Shown: positions 35,735-44,298 of the stretch, one piece after another
Numbering within the stretch: position 1 is the first letter of the stretch
Layout: each line of letters begins with the position of its first letter
DNA from: an uncultured Pseudanabaenaceae cyanobacterium
GTDB taxonomy: Bacteria; Cyanobacteriota; Cyanobacteriia; PCC-9006; JAAUQQ01
Assembly: GCA_938017515.1 (NCBI GenBank)
Contig: CALIJJ010000139.1
Location: 1-50,364, forward strand
Direction of reading: 5' to 3'
Length of the DNA stretch: 50,364 nt
The notes under the pieces: model-generated
What the model was told of the DNA's origin: nothing
Seen by the model: the letters and a program-made list of their open reading frames with translations, nothing else
Databases searched by the model: none
Translations under genes and position numbers: made by a program

Positions 35735-37918
35735 CTACTTTTGGGGCAGTAGACCAACAGGATTCACAGCGCCCTTACCTGGGGAGTGAATCTCGAAGTG
35801 GAGGTGAGGGCCGGTGCTGTTGCCAGTGCTGCCCATGGAGGCAATCTGCTGACCCTGGCGAACACGTTGTCCCTCACGAACCATGATGCGACTGTTGTGT
35901 GCGTAGAGAGAGACGCTGCCGTCCGGGTGAGTCACCTCAACCAGATTGCCATAGCCGCCACTATTCCAGCCCGCGTAGGTGACAACACCACCGCCAGCAG
36001 CAAGGATCGGCGTGCCGACCGGACCGGCAATGTCGATCCCCTTGTGCATACGACCCCAGCGCCAGCCGTAACGAGAGCTAAGGACACCCTCTGCAGGCCA
36101 GATATAGCCTCTGAGGACACCATTGGGGAGGTAAGGCTCAGACAGGAGAGGCGGCAGCTCAGGGGCGACGGATCGGCTGAGTAGGGACTGCGCTAGGGGC
36201 TCGTAGGACTGAGAGCCCAGAGATGCAGCCGCGACTACTTGAGGTTCCTGCTTCGGCTGAGGCTTAACCTGGGGCAGCTGAACGGAGATGCGATCGCTGC
36301 TACCGGATGAAGGGGCCTTTGCCACGGCGGCAGACTTACCACCCTGAGCATTGGAACGGAGTTCGCGCAGCTCCGCTTCTAAGCCTGCTAAGTAGCGGTT
36401 TGGCTTACTCGAAGGGGTATTGGCCGTTCGTTGGGGGGTAACAGGTTGAGCGGCAACCTTAGGCTCTGCCTCACGAACGGGCTCGGGCACGATGGGCGTC
36501 TTAAGGTCGCTTGCGACTTCGCTAGGAGCTTGATACTTCTCACGAAGCTGACGGATCTCACCCATCAAGCCACTGACATAGCGACTGGAATCAAAGGACT
36601 CAGAGGAATCCTGGGAGAGAGAGGTCGCGGTGCGAGCTGCCACAATGTCAGGTTTTTGCAGGGCCTGACGGGTTGCCGAGGAATTCCGCACACCACCAGG
36701 AACGTTGAGCGACTGCCCCACAAAAATAAAGTTGGGGTCAGTAATTTTGTTGGCTCGGCTCAGCTCAGAGATTGAGATGCCGTTCTTCCGAGCAATTTTT
36801 GCTAGCGTGTCACCGGGTTGAACCCGGTAGGTTGCAAGGGCTTCAACCTCAGGAACAACAGGGGCCGCCTGTGTCGAAGGTTGAACCGCTGGAGAAACCG
36901 CACTCACGAGAGACGGTGGTGTGGGCAAGGATGCCTTTGACTCCAGGGGCTGGCTCGCAAGGACTTGACGCTGTGACTGAACAGGTGTCGCAGAGGCGTT
37001 ACGCGGTAGCGCAATGACTTGGTCAACCTTGAGAGCATTCGGATTCTGAAGCTGATTGACGGAGATGATGTCCGCCCGGGAGACGTCGTAGCTGCGAGCA
37101 ATTGAAGCTAGCGTGTCACCCTGCTTAATCTGATAAGGCTTCAGTTGAGATAACTCAACATCCGAGGTCCCCACAGATGCTGTCGTCGCAACTTGGGCCT
37201 TGTCTGCAGCATTGGCTGGAATCTGAAGGGTCTGGCCAACTTTGATCGAGGCTGCGTCGGTTAGGTGATTGACCGCAACAATCTGAGTGGTCGAAACACT
37301 GTAGGAACGCGCCAGGCTAGACACGGTCTCACCGGGCTGAACCACATGGTAAGACGTGGCGGATTCCACCTGTGGGAATGCCGCTGCCACTTTCTGAGGA
37401 GCCCTATTTTCTTCAAGGGCTAAAAGCTCAGATGGTGTGGTGCTGAAGTTTCCGAGGTCACCCTCTTCAACCACGGCTGCCGCTGACTCAGCAAGTTTCT
37501 GTAGCTCAAGGGCGAGCTCCTCGGCTCGGTCAGATGAAGCAACCTCTGAAGAAGAGGCCTCCGCCGCCAAAGCTTGGGTTCGCATCAGCGAAAGAATGTC
37601 TGAGGCACCCATGGATAGGGCAAGTCCCATGACGGCAGCCGATGTGCGCAAACGGCGCTGACAATCGGCACTCATCAGAATGGGCTTGAGATAGCGCTCT
37701 ACCCAATCTTCGCCACCGGCCTCACGAACAACGGAGGCAATTTCGTCGGGGTTAAGGCGACGAACTTGGTCGAGGACATCAGCGCTTGGGGTAATGCCTG
37801 CGGAGGAAGCCGCGGCCAACTCGGTCAGCGCCTGGAGAGCATCCTTACCAAGAGAAGGGGGTAAAAGGGGCTCGATTTTCTGCGGGAATCCTCGTTTCAA
37901 GGAATGACCTCCTGACAA
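35735..37918 (-). CDS. LysM-repeat M23-family cell-wall peptidase
   Basis: The 727-residue protein is a peptidoglycan hydrolase or hydrolase activator. Three LysM repeats bind glycan (about 190-234, 261-305, 364-409; for example HVVQPGETVSSLARSYSVS). The C-terminal M23/LytM domain has zinc ligands His625-x3-Asp629 and HLH (His705, His707) in GPHLHFEIHSPGKGAVNPV, so it appears catalytically complete. A hydrophobic segment at about 91-118 sits behind an 87-residue cytoplasmic-looking N-terminus rather than at the start, which implies a membrane anchor instead of a normal signal peptide. Proline/serine linkers join the domains. Confidence 0.92.
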   Translation of the reverse strand: MSGGHSLKRGFPQKIEPLLPPSLGKDALQALTELAAASSAGITPSADVLDQVRRLNPDEIASVVREAGGEDWVERYLKPILMSADCQRRLRTSAAVMGLALSMGASDILSLMRTQALAAEASSSEVASSDRAEELALELQKLAESAAAVVEEGDLGNFSTTPSELLALEENRAPQKVAAAFPQVESATSYHVVQPGETVSSLARSYSVSTTQIVAVNHLTDAASIKVGQTLQIPANAADKAQVATTASVGTSDVELSQLKPYQIKQGDTLASIARSYDVSRADIISVNQLQNPNALKVDQVIALPRNASATPVQSQRQVLASQPLESKASLPTPPSLVSAVSPAVQPSTQAAPVVPEVEALATYRVQPGDTLAKIARKNGISISELSRANKITDPNFIFVGQSLNVPGGVRNSSATRQALQKPDIVAARTATSLSQDSSESFDSSRYVSGLMGEIRQLREKYQAPSEVASDLKTPIVPEPVREAEPKVAAQPVTPQRTANTPSSKPNRYLAGLEAELRELRSNAQGGKSAAVAKAPSSGSSDRISVQLPQVKPQPKQEPQVVAAASLGSQSYEPLAQSLLSRSVAPELPPLLSEPYLPNGVLRGYIWPAEGVLSSRYGWRWGRMHKGIDIAGPVGTPILAAGGGVVTYAGWNSGGYGNLVEVTHPDGSVSLYAHNSRIMVREGQRVRQGQQIASMGSTGNSTGPHLHFEIHSPGKGAVNPVGLLPQK

Positions 37919-38420
37919 TCAGTACTCACACATCCCTGGGGCTTTGCAGGCACCAAACGCTCGTGGGGAACGCTTGGACGAGTTTGCAGACCCGTAAGAG
38001 AAGGCGTCTGTGGACGCACCACTCGAATACCTACGAAAGGTTAACTTGCTTTTTACAATTACACAAGCTCACGCAAATATTGCGCCCAAACGTAGCATAA
38101 AGTCCTCAGTAATTACTACGGTGCCATTTGGATAATGACTCGCTATAGCGATGGTATTAAAATTCTCTAGCCCTTATTTAATAGGGCTTTCAAGGATTTC
38201 CGTAACGTAAAAATACTGAGTGGAAATCCATGGAAAATTTATTTTTTATGATGCAAAAAATGGCTCGATCAAGGTTCTTTGGATGACCTTTGTACGGGGG
38301 CTTCCAGCGATCGCCCCTTGCCGCTGGGAGGCATTTCAATAAAATTGCCCTCGATATATGAATTTCTTATCGCTTTTCCCTAGACAAACAGATAGTTTTC
38401 ATAGATTCCTGATGATAAAT

Positions 38421-38468
38421 GGTCATGTAGGGCACCAATTGCATCTGAGTCATGGTGCGCATATGACC
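38421..38468 (+). ncRNA. candidate structured RNA element, two-part hairpin
   Basis: GGTCAT (38421-38426) pairs with ATGACC (38463-38468), and GCACCA (38432-38437) pairs with TGGTGC (38453-38458), forming one long hairpin with an internal loop. It is directly followed by the terminator-like stem at 38471-38516. No known RNA family was recognised. Confidence 0.35.
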
Positions 38469-38470
38469 TT

Positions 38471-38516
38471 CAGTCAACTTTGGGGTGACTAAAAAGGTTG
38501 ACTGATTATTTTTGGT
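38471..38516 (+). terminator. terminator-like hairpin in intergenic region
   Basis: CAGTCAAC (38471-38478) and GTTGACTG (38497-38504) form a perfect 8-bp stem, followed by ATTATTTTTGGT. No plus-strand protein gene precedes it, so it would end a non-coding transcript. Confidence 0.5.
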
Positions 38517-38903
38517 AATCATTTCTTTTGTCTGCCTGTGATCCGACTCACAAATGTTCCATTTTGCCCATTAGGGGTCTGACCCCTCGCTTATTTTTCG
38601 GTGGATTTCCTATCTGAAGGGACTTTGACCGTTTGAGGCTGAGGATCGGTTTCTGTTCTGTTCCTTCCCATCGATGGCGCCTCTGTTGGGGAGCCCCGTC
38701 TTTGTTATGCGTGGCAACGATTGTTTTTTCTGTGATCAGTGATAAGCAGAACTGAATGAAGGTTTCATCACATCGCTCTGCTTCTAGAGCTTTTGACCGG
38801 GGCGATGTCCTTTTTGGCTCTTGAGGTTCCCGCGTATTGAGTCTGCGCATCTATATATAGATAGTCGAAATGATTGCAGTGAACAGAATCATCGAGACAG
38901 TCT

Positions 38904-39407
38904 CTACTTTTCTGTTGCCTTGAGCCTGTCGGATTTGAGTTGGCCGAGCTGGCGTCGGGCTTCGAATAGGGCGATTGCGACGCTGACGGAAAGGTTGAGA
39001 CTGCGCACATGGGCCTGACTCATCGGGATGTAGACCAAATCTGTGCAGTGATCGAGCGAGGCTTGGGGGAGTCCACTCGTCTCGCGGCCAAATAGCAAGA
39101 TATCGGTGGCTCGAAAGTCAAAGTCAATGTAGTTCTGGGTGCCCTTGGTGCTGAACCCAACCCAGCGTTGTTCCTGTTTCGCTGGGCATTGCTGCACAAA
39201 GGCCGCGATGGAATCGTGGCAATGGAGATCGACATGGGGCCAATAGTCGAGTCCAGCCCGTTTGAGGTAGCGATCGCTCAATTCGAAACCCAGGGGACCC
39301 ACTAGGTGCAGTGGTGTTTCGGTGGCGGCACAGGTACGGGCAATATTGCCGGTATTGGGAGGAATCTGGGGCTGAATCAGGGCGACTTGGACCATGGGAC
39401 GAGGCAC
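38904..39407 (-). CDS. trmL: tRNA (cytidine/uridine-34-2'-O)-methyltransferase
   Basis: TrmL is the small SPOUT methyltransferase that 2'-O-methylates the wobble base of leucine tRNAs. The 167-residue protein has the family landmarks IPPNTGNIARTCAAT, LLFGRETSGLP and PMSQAHVRSLNLSVSVAIAL, which form the SAM-binding trefoil knot. The start may be Met1 or Met5 (39395). The C-terminal tail LGQLKSDRLKATEK is variable. No obvious partner lies next to it. Confidence 0.93.
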   Translation of the reverse strand: MPRPMVQVALIQPQIPPNTGNIARTCAATETPLHLVGPLGFELSDRYLKRAGLDYWPHVDLHCHDSIAAFVQQCPAKQEQRWVGFSTKGTQNYIDFDFRATDILLFGRETSGLPQASLDHCTDLVYIPMSQAHVRSLNLSVSVAIALFEARRQLGQLKSDRLKATEK

Positions 39408-39783
39408 AACGAAAATCCTACATTTTCCATCTTCCCATCTGTCCTCCTACGGGTAGCGGCTTCGGATATTTGCTTCGGGGATGGGTGGCAGTCCTAGGAG
39501 GCAAATCTAGCTTTCAGCGCTAAGTTTTTGGGATGAAGTTTGGGCTGCTCCAATCCTGACGACCGACATCTGCATCATCTGCATGCAGTGTGTTTGCACT
39601 GTTCTTTCCCTGGGGGTTGCTTGCCAAAACAAAGGCGCATTTTGAGCTTCCGGAATGAACTCTCAAAATGCGCCTATATATAAGGTATAAATCCGCTTAT
39701 TTTTCCCCATCGCGAGATGCTCTGCGGGACTCGCTCTCCAACCCAGATCTTAGCTAGGACGATTTTGGCTAAGAGAGAGGAGG
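39408..39783. other. 376-bp spacer
   Basis: The interval contains the trmL promoter side and one strong hairpin, listed separately, that would end the four-cysteine protein transcript. I see no gene. The part at 39400-39600 shows no notable structure. Confidence 0.55.
39624..39675 (-). terminator. terminator of four-cysteine protein gene
   Basis: AGGCGCATTTTGAG (39633-39646) and CTCAAAATGCGCCT (39662-39675) form a perfect 14-bp stem with a 15-nt loop. On the minus strand the stem is followed by TTGTTTT. It lies about 110 bp after the gene stop. Confidence 0.75.
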
Positions 39784-40221
39784 CTAGGACAGAGGAGGCG
39801 TCCGTTCTTCCGCAGCATAGACACGTTGCTTCATGCGCTGAAGCTGCGATCGCTGATCCTGTTCTCCACGGGGGGTCGGGAGCTCTGTGTTAGGCCAGCC
39901 TGGTAAATCTGTGCAAGGGCAGGTGATGTCAGTGATGCCGCCGACCTTGTGAGCAACGGGCATGGTACAACGCGCACAACTATTCAGTTCCCACTTGGGC
40001 TCTAGAAGTTCTGCTAGATTTTGGTTGGTGCCGTCCAGAAAACACTTGGATAGCCCTTGAACCTGAAACTGTTGCCAGCAGTCTTCAAAGGCATCGCTAT
40101 ATAAGCCATTTTTCATGACTGGGTTCGGTCGCAAGGTCTGGCCACTATTTTGAACCTGGACGGTTTTGCCCAGTTGGAACCAGCAGGCTAGGTAATGACG
40201 AAGTTCAGTTTGATTAGCCAT
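39784..40221 (-). CDS. conserved cyanobacterial four-cysteine protein
   Basis: I do not know its function. From the ATG at 40221 it has 145 residues, starting ANQTELRHYLACWFQLGK. An N-terminal half with Trp, Phe and Tyr (AFEDCWQQFQVQ) is followed by two cysteine pairs, Cys82-x2-Cys85 and Cys101-x-Cys103, in SCARCTMPVAHKVGG and TCPCTDLPGWPNTELP. The spacing suggests a zinc or Fe-S site. Similar proteins are widespread in cyanobacteria by recollection. An upstream frame to 40284 adds residues that look unrelated. Confidence 0.7.
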   Translation of the reverse strand: MANQTELRHYLACWFQLGKTVQVQNSGQTLRPNPVMKNGLYSDAFEDCWQQFQVQGLSKCFLDGTNQNLAELLEPKWELNSCARCTMPVAHKVGGITDITCPCTDLPGWPNTELPTPRGEQDQRSQLQRMKQRVYAAEERTPPLS

Positions 40222-40425
40222 GGGAAATATCGGGAGAGAGATCAGGGAAGGAAGCCGGGGCACCTTTTCATGAATACCTCTCATGAATGCCCATGACCTG
40301 ATCCTAGCGTGATCAAAATCTGGCCTACCCCTCTAAACCTAGATAAAATCTTGAATTTTTGAACTTGTTGTGCTGGGATCGGTGGATCCGGTCCATTGGA
40401 GGCTTGCGAACCGGAGTGAGATTGC

Positions 40426-41037
40426 CTAGGGAGAGAGCTTCGTCTTGGGTAACGGATAGCCAATCTGATGGAGGGGTAAGACGTGGCCCCCGGTTGCGAG
40501 GTAGACGGCATCGGCTTGCTGGCCAATACACCGGGTCAAGAGGCCCAGGCGATCGCGAAAGCAACGTCCCATTTGATAGGCAGGAACAACTCCCCAACCG
40601 GTTTCTTCGGCGACCAAAATGACCAGGGCTGGGCATTGTTCCAGTGCTGCGAGGAAGGATTGAATCTGTGATCGCCACCGTTCTTCTTCCCAGTCGATTG
40701 AATGGGCTAGCCAGGTTCCCAGAGAGTCGATCAGGAGACATTCTGTGCGGTTGGCCTGCTTGAGGACAGGGGAAAGGTCTTCTTGAACTTCCTCCAATCG
40801 CCAGGTTTGAGGGCGACGCCGCCGGTGAGTTTCAATCCGCTGATTCCATTCGGCATCCTCTGAATTGGTTTGGGCGGTGGCCACATAGGTCACGCTGTGG
40901 GAAGCAGATGTATCTGAGGGCTGCTCCGTCCACAGCATAGCTAGATTTTCGGCCCATTCGCTTTTGCCAGAACGGGCCGGACCCGTAACCAGAATGACTT
41001 GGCCCGCTTGGCCCTGGGGGAACGCTAAAGAAATCAC
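40426..41037 (-). CDS. cobU: adenosylcobinamide kinase/guanylyltransferase
   Basis: This bifunctional enzyme phosphorylates adenosylcobinamide and then transfers GMP, in late cobalamin (or pseudocobalamin) lower-ligand attachment. The 203-residue protein has the P-loop GPARSGKS (19-26), the guanylylated histidine (His71 in ETHRRRRP) and VAEETGWGVVPAYQMGRCF, all diagnostic. Other cob genes are not adjacent, which is usual in cyanobacteria. It diverges from the hypothetical gene at 41157. Confidence 0.95.
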   Translation of the reverse strand: MISLAFPQGQAGQVILVTGPARSGKSEWAENLAMLWTEQPSDTSASHSVTYVATAQTNSEDAEWNQRIETHRRRRPQTWRLEEVQEDLSPVLKQANRTECLLIDSLGTWLAHSIDWEEERWRSQIQSFLAALEQCPALVILVAEETGWGVVPAYQMGRCFRDRLGLLTRCIGQQADAVYLATGGHVLPLHQIGYPLPKTKLSP

Positions 41038-41156
41038 CTTGACACATTACCAAACAGTGTTAGCCTTGTCGCATTCTTTATTGGACAGGTCAGGCAAAGC
41101 TGGCTTGGTCCAGTTTTGTTTGTGCTCAGGTTTTTTAATCAGGTGTTTTGAACGGT

Positions 41157-42251
41157 ATGGCCTCATCATCTATCCAGCAAATCGAAGCCGCCTTGGCCTA
41201 TGTGCAGTTGCCTGCTTCTCGGCGGCAAGGCCAGAAAGCGGATCCGGATCGTATGGTGAGCGTCATGGGGTCTTGCTCCTTTGATATCGACAGTGGTTTT
41301 GGTCAGCGCCCAGCTGCGAGCCCCCTAGCGCAAGTTGACCCTCCTCAGTTTTGTAAGCCACTGCGTCGTGTGGTTGCCAATGCTCCTCGAAAGCCGGTGT
41401 CGATGGTAGTAAAGCCTGTTGTTGCAAAGCGACCCGCTTCCACTTCAGCCCTTGTGAAGGTCATGTCTGGGGCCAGTGTTGCGCCCTCTGGTGTTGCGCC
41501 TTCTCACGTTGTGCCCTCTGGTGTGCCCTTGAACGAAGGGATTGGCCATCACGCTGATCGTGAGCTAGGCCGTGAAACGCTGGATGAACGGGCCGACGAA
41601 AAGCCTGGGTACACGTCCGTTGAGGTACTTGCTGAGACGACGCCAGCCACAACGGAGTCTGTCCATTCCCAGCCGCTCAACACTGTTCAATCTGTGGTGG
41701 CCGAGGGAGAGACTGCCCCGGTTGTTGCAACGTCTAGCGTGACTCCGATGAAAGTTAAGGCGATTGAAACCGTCGAAACCCCTGAGTTACCTCGGTCTAA
41801 GATGCCTGAATTTAAGACCCACAGTAATCACAGCAATCCGATGTTGCCGTTGGGATTGCTCCAGGATATTGGGAAGGAGGTGTTGACTTGGCAAGCGCAG
41901 CTGAAGACGGTCCATGACGCGATTCAAGCCCTCTATGCAGAGGGACCCATCGTCAATGCCTGGTTGGAAGCGATGGCAGGGGAGGCAAAAGCGGCCGCCA
42001 ACCCTTCTGATGCAGTGCGTGTGTCGCCAGAATTGACCATGGCGGGACGCTACTGCGTCTGTGGCTTAGATAAATCGGGTCAGGTTTGGCGCAAGCTCTG
42101 TCCGCCGGAGCAATTGCCCCAGGTGAGCATGGCGATCGCCCGTCATCAAAAGCTGCGTCAACTCCTTTCCCAAAAACAATCCATAGATAGCCGCCTTCAG
42201 CGACTTGCTCAAACTTTAACGGTGCTTCGAGGGCGTTTGCGGGCTTACTAG
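41157..42251 (+). CDS. uncharacterised protein with repeat linker
   Basis: I do not recognise a family. The start at 41157 gives 364 residues. The first 20 (SSSIQQIEAALAYVQLPASR) and the last 130 look ordered; the middle is Pro/Val/Ser/Thr-rich and probably disordered, with a threefold pentapeptide repeat (VAPSG, VAPSH, VVPSG) encoded by 15-bp tandem units at 41478-41522. The C-terminal part has MAGRYCVCGLDKSGQVWRKL and a predicted helical end with LQRLAQTLTVLRGRLRAY. There is no signal peptide or membrane segment. It is 79 bp from the GT2 gene on the same strand. Confidence 0.6.
   Translation: MASSSIQQIEAALAYVQLPASRRQGQKADPDRMVSVMGSCSFDIDSGFGQRPAASPLAQVDPPQFCKPLRRVVANAPRKPVSMVVKPVVAKRPASTSALVKVMSGASVAPSGVAPSHVVPSGVPLNEGIGHHADRELGRETLDERADEKPGYTSVEVLAETTPATTESVHSQPLNTVQSVVAEGETAPVVATSSVTPMKVKAIETVETPELPRSKMPEFKTHSNHSNPMLPLGLLQDIGKEVLTWQAQLKTVHDAIQALYAEGPIVNAWLEAMAGEAKAAANPSDAVRVSPELTMAGRYCVCGLDKSGQVWRKLCPPEQLPQVSMAIARHQKLRQLLSQKQSIDSRLQRLAQTLTVLRGRLRAY
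41478..41522 (+). repeat. 15-bp tandem repeat in coding linker
   Basis: Three units of the pattern GTTGCGCCCTCTGGT run in frame, encoding VAPSG, VAPSH and VVPSG. The units differ at a few positions, so the repeat is old or under selection at the protein level. Confidence 0.75.
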
Positions 42252-42330
42252 AAGTAGAGGGCCGGATTATGAGTCAGTGACTGTGAGGCCCTGCTAATAC
42301 CGCCTCTATTTCGTTGCCTAAGGATTGACC

Positions 42331-43284
42331 ATGACAGCGCCATCCAAGAAAATTCCCGTTTCCGTTCTGATTCCTGCCAAAAACGAAGAGCAGAATCTTC
42401 CCGCATGTTTGGAGAGTGTCAGCCGGGCCGACGAGGTCTTTGTGGTGGACTCCCAAAGCGAAGACCGCTCCATTGAGATTTCTGAGGAGCTGGGCGCCAA
42501 TGTGGTGCAGTTCCACTTCAATGGCACCTGGCCTAAGAAGAAAAATTGGGGCCTAGAGAATCTCCCCTTCCGCAACGAGTGGGTCCTGATCGTGGACTGC
42601 GACGAGCGCATCACCGATGAGCTGTGGGACGAGATGGCGGCGGCGATCGAAAAGGATGAGTGCGACGGTTACTATCTCAACCGCCGTGTCTTTTTCATGG
42701 GTAAGTGGATCAAGTACGGCGGCAAGTATCCCGACTGGAACATGCGTTTTTTCAAGCATGCCAAGGGCCGCTACGAAGATCTCAAAACCGGCGAAATCCA
42801 GAACACCGGCGACAACGAAGTGCATGAGCACGTCGTCGTCAACGGCAAGACGGAATACCTGGAAAACGACATGATGCACGAGGATTATCGTGACATGTTC
42901 CACTGGTTGGCTCGCCACAACCGCTATTCCAACTGGGAGGCCAAGGTCTATCTCAACCTGCTGGAAGGCAAGGGCGATGACGGAACGATCGGAGCCAACC
43001 TGTTTGGTGACTCTGTTCAGCGCAAGCGGTTCCTCAAAAAGATCTGGGTTCGTTTGCCCTTCAAGCCCTTTCTGCGCTTTATCCTGGCTTACTTCCTGCG
43101 CCTAGGGTTCTTGGACGGTTTTGCTGGTTACACCTATGCCCGTTTGCTCAGCCAGTATGAGTATCAGATTGGCGTCAAGCTGTTCGAACTGCGCCAGATG
43201 GGCGGTTCTCTCAATAACAGCACCACGGTCAAGGCGAATCAAAAGGCGAACCTGAGCACGACGAAAACGGTGCCTGCGGCCTAA
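42331..43284 (+). CDS. GT2-family glycosyltransferase
   Basis: The 317-residue inverting GT-A enzyme opens with VSVLIPAKNEEQNLPACLES, has the donor-binding aspartates in VFVVDSQSEDRS, and the DxD-type motif in VLIVDCDERIT. It resembles the WaaE/KdtX-like subgroup that adds glucose or related sugars to lipid or polysaccharide acceptors. A C-terminal amphipathic helix (about 230-270, LPFKPFLRFILAYFLRLGFL) probably attaches it to the membrane. The ATG at 42331 is preferred over an upstream TTG. It is followed by a terminator and then the acetyltransferase. Confidence 0.88.
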   Translation: MTAPSKKIPVSVLIPAKNEEQNLPACLESVSRADEVFVVDSQSEDRSIEISEELGANVVQFHFNGTWPKKKNWGLENLPFRNEWVLIVDCDERITDELWDEMAAAIEKDECDGYYLNRRVFFMGKWIKYGGKYPDWNMRFFKHAKGRYEDLKTGEIQNTGDNEVHEHVVVNGKTEYLENDMMHEDYRDMFHWLARHNRYSNWEAKVYLNLLEGKGDDGTIGANLFGDSVQRKRFLKKIWVRLPFKPFLRFILAYFLRLGFLDGFAGYTYARLLSQYEYQIGVKLFELRQMGGSLNNSTTVKANQKANLSTTKTVPAA

Positions 43285-43318
43285 GCAAGCCTTTTTCGTT
43301 GCGGATGCCCTGTCGCTT

Positions 43319-43362
43319 TGCCCCTTACCCCTGCCTACTCCTGGGCGATGGGGTGAGGGGCA
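43319..43362 (+). terminator. terminator after GT2 gene
   Basis: TGCCCCTTACCCC (43319-43331) pairs with GGGGTGAGGGGCA (43350-43362) over 13 bp with one G-T wobble and an 18-nt loop. The following sequence is only weakly T-rich (TTGTGTAT), so termination may be partial. Confidence 0.5.
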
Positions 43363-43406
43363 TTGTGTATGGGCCCTACAAATTTATGGTGATTTGGTGA
43401 TTAATC

Positions 43407-44111
43407 ATGGTGAATGTTGCTCCCCCTCAGAAGGCTGCACCCATGGACCCCGAGGAAATGAGGACTCAAGAGATTAGGGCTCAAGAGATCAGGACTCAAG
43501 ACATGCGAGTCACAGAAATGCGGGAGACGAGCTCGTCTCCTGGCCCGTTTCAAATCAAGCCCTGGATGGATCTTGGGCGTTATGACCAGTCCCATTTCGA
43601 TCGCGGTCGTTCGGGGTGGTTCATTTTGGTTTGGTGGTTCGTGCAGGCGATCGCCTTCCCGCTAACCCCTCACTTTGCTAACGCTCTGCGTGCTCGCATT
43701 CTCAGAGCCTTTGGTGCCAAAATCGGCAGCAACGTTGTGATTCGCCCCACAGCTCGCTTTACCTATCCTTGGAAAGTGGAAATCGGCGATAACAGTTGGG
43801 TGGGGGATGATGTTGTTTTCTATAGTTTTGAGCCTATTCGTTTGGGTGAACATTGCGTTGTCTCCCAAAAGAGCTATCTCTGCACCGGCAGCCACGATTT
43901 GTCAGACCCCACCTTTAAGTTGACCACGGCGCCGATCCAGATTGGTAATGGGGCCTGGGTCGCGACAGATTGTTTTGTTGCCCCGGGCGTCACGATAGGC
44001 GCTAACACCGTTGTCGGGGCGCGCAGCAGTGTCTTCCGGGATTTGCCTGCGGCGATGGTTTGTGTGGGCAGTCCCTGCAAGCCACTCAAGCCTCGGGTGA
44101 TGAAAGGGTAA
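43407..44111 (+). CDS. WcaF-like hexapeptide acetyltransferase
   Basis: The 234-residue protein is a left-handed beta-helix acyltransferase of the colanic-acid WcaF type. Recurrent hexapeptides are seen in IGSNVVIRPTARFTYPWKVE, IGDNSWVGDDVVFYS and VAPGVTIGANTVVGARS. It probably acetylates a sugar of an exported polysaccharide using acetyl-CoA. Similar cyanobacterial proteins are assigned to hormogonium polysaccharide assembly, an option here given the neighbouring GT2 and pilus genes, but not proven. The N-terminal 40 residues include four MRTQE-like pentapeptides from a 15-bp tandem repeat, not expected in this family. Confidence 0.85.
   Translation: MVNVAPPQKAAPMDPEEMRTQEIRAQEIRTQDMRVTEMRETSSSPGPFQIKPWMDLGRYDQSHFDRGRSGWFILVWWFVQAIAFPLTPHFANALRARILRAFGAKIGSNVVIRPTARFTYPWKVEIGDNSWVGDDVVFYSFEPIRLGEHCVVSQKSYLCTGSHDLSDPTFKLTTAPIQIGNGAWVATDCFVAPGVTIGANTVVGARSSVFRDLPAAMVCVGSPCKPLKPRVMKG
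43458..43517 (+). repeat. 15-bp tandem repeat at acetyltransferase N-terminus
   Basis: Four in-frame 15-bp units start with ATGAGGACTCAAGAG and encode MRTQE, IRAQE, IRTQD and MRVTE. The first three are nearly identical in DNA; the fourth is diverged. They precede the conserved domain, which starts near residue 45. Confidence 0.85.
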
Positions 44112-44173
44112 GCGCAGAGCGATAGCAGATTGTTAACGGTGACGCGATCGCTTTCCCTTGCTTTCCCTTGATT

Positions 44174-44213
44174 GTTAAAGAGATGCAACATTGCTTCGGC
44201 TCATCTCTTTAAC
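44174..44213 (+). repeat. 12-bp inverted repeat upstream of PilT-like gene
   Basis: GTTAAAGAGATG (44174-44185) and CATCTCTTTAAC (44202-44213) are exact reverse complements with a 16-nt loop. No T tract follows. It lies in the untranslated region before the ATG at 44299 and after the acetyltransferase. Confidence 0.75.
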
Positions 44214-44298
44214 GATCGCTAAGGGAAATGTGAGAATCCGCAATCCTACGCGATACTATGTCTACTTCAATGGCCTACTAATCACGGTGCGGGTTCCC

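Larger units (their letters stand above)
37919..38903. other. 985-bp gene-free interval with several hairpins
   Basis: No convincing coding frame lies between the peptidase gene and trmL, both minus strand. The right part up to 38150 should hold the peptidase promoter and a long leader. Between 38297 and 38516 there are at least three successive plus-strand hairpins, the last followed by a T-rich run, which suggests a structured RNA. A weaker hairpin with AGGGGT/ACCCCT arms is at 38573-38587. The interval is AT-richer than its surroundings. Confidence 0.55.

Noticed and set aside
38000..38100. Possible c-di-AMP (ydaO) riboswitch before the cell-wall peptidase
   Set aside because: On the minus strand a piece near 38035 recalls the 3' part of the motif (GTTAACCTTTCGTAGG), but the upstream conserved blocks are missing. 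A covariance search would decide.
38358..38492. 44-codon plus-strand frame over the hairpins
   Set aside because: It has an ATG and a stop but no ribosome-binding site, and the sequence is better explained by RNA structure.
38548..38850. 100-residue minus-strand frame between the peptidase gene and trmL
   Set aside because: Highly charged and unlike any family; it has no ribosome-binding site. Treated as chance.
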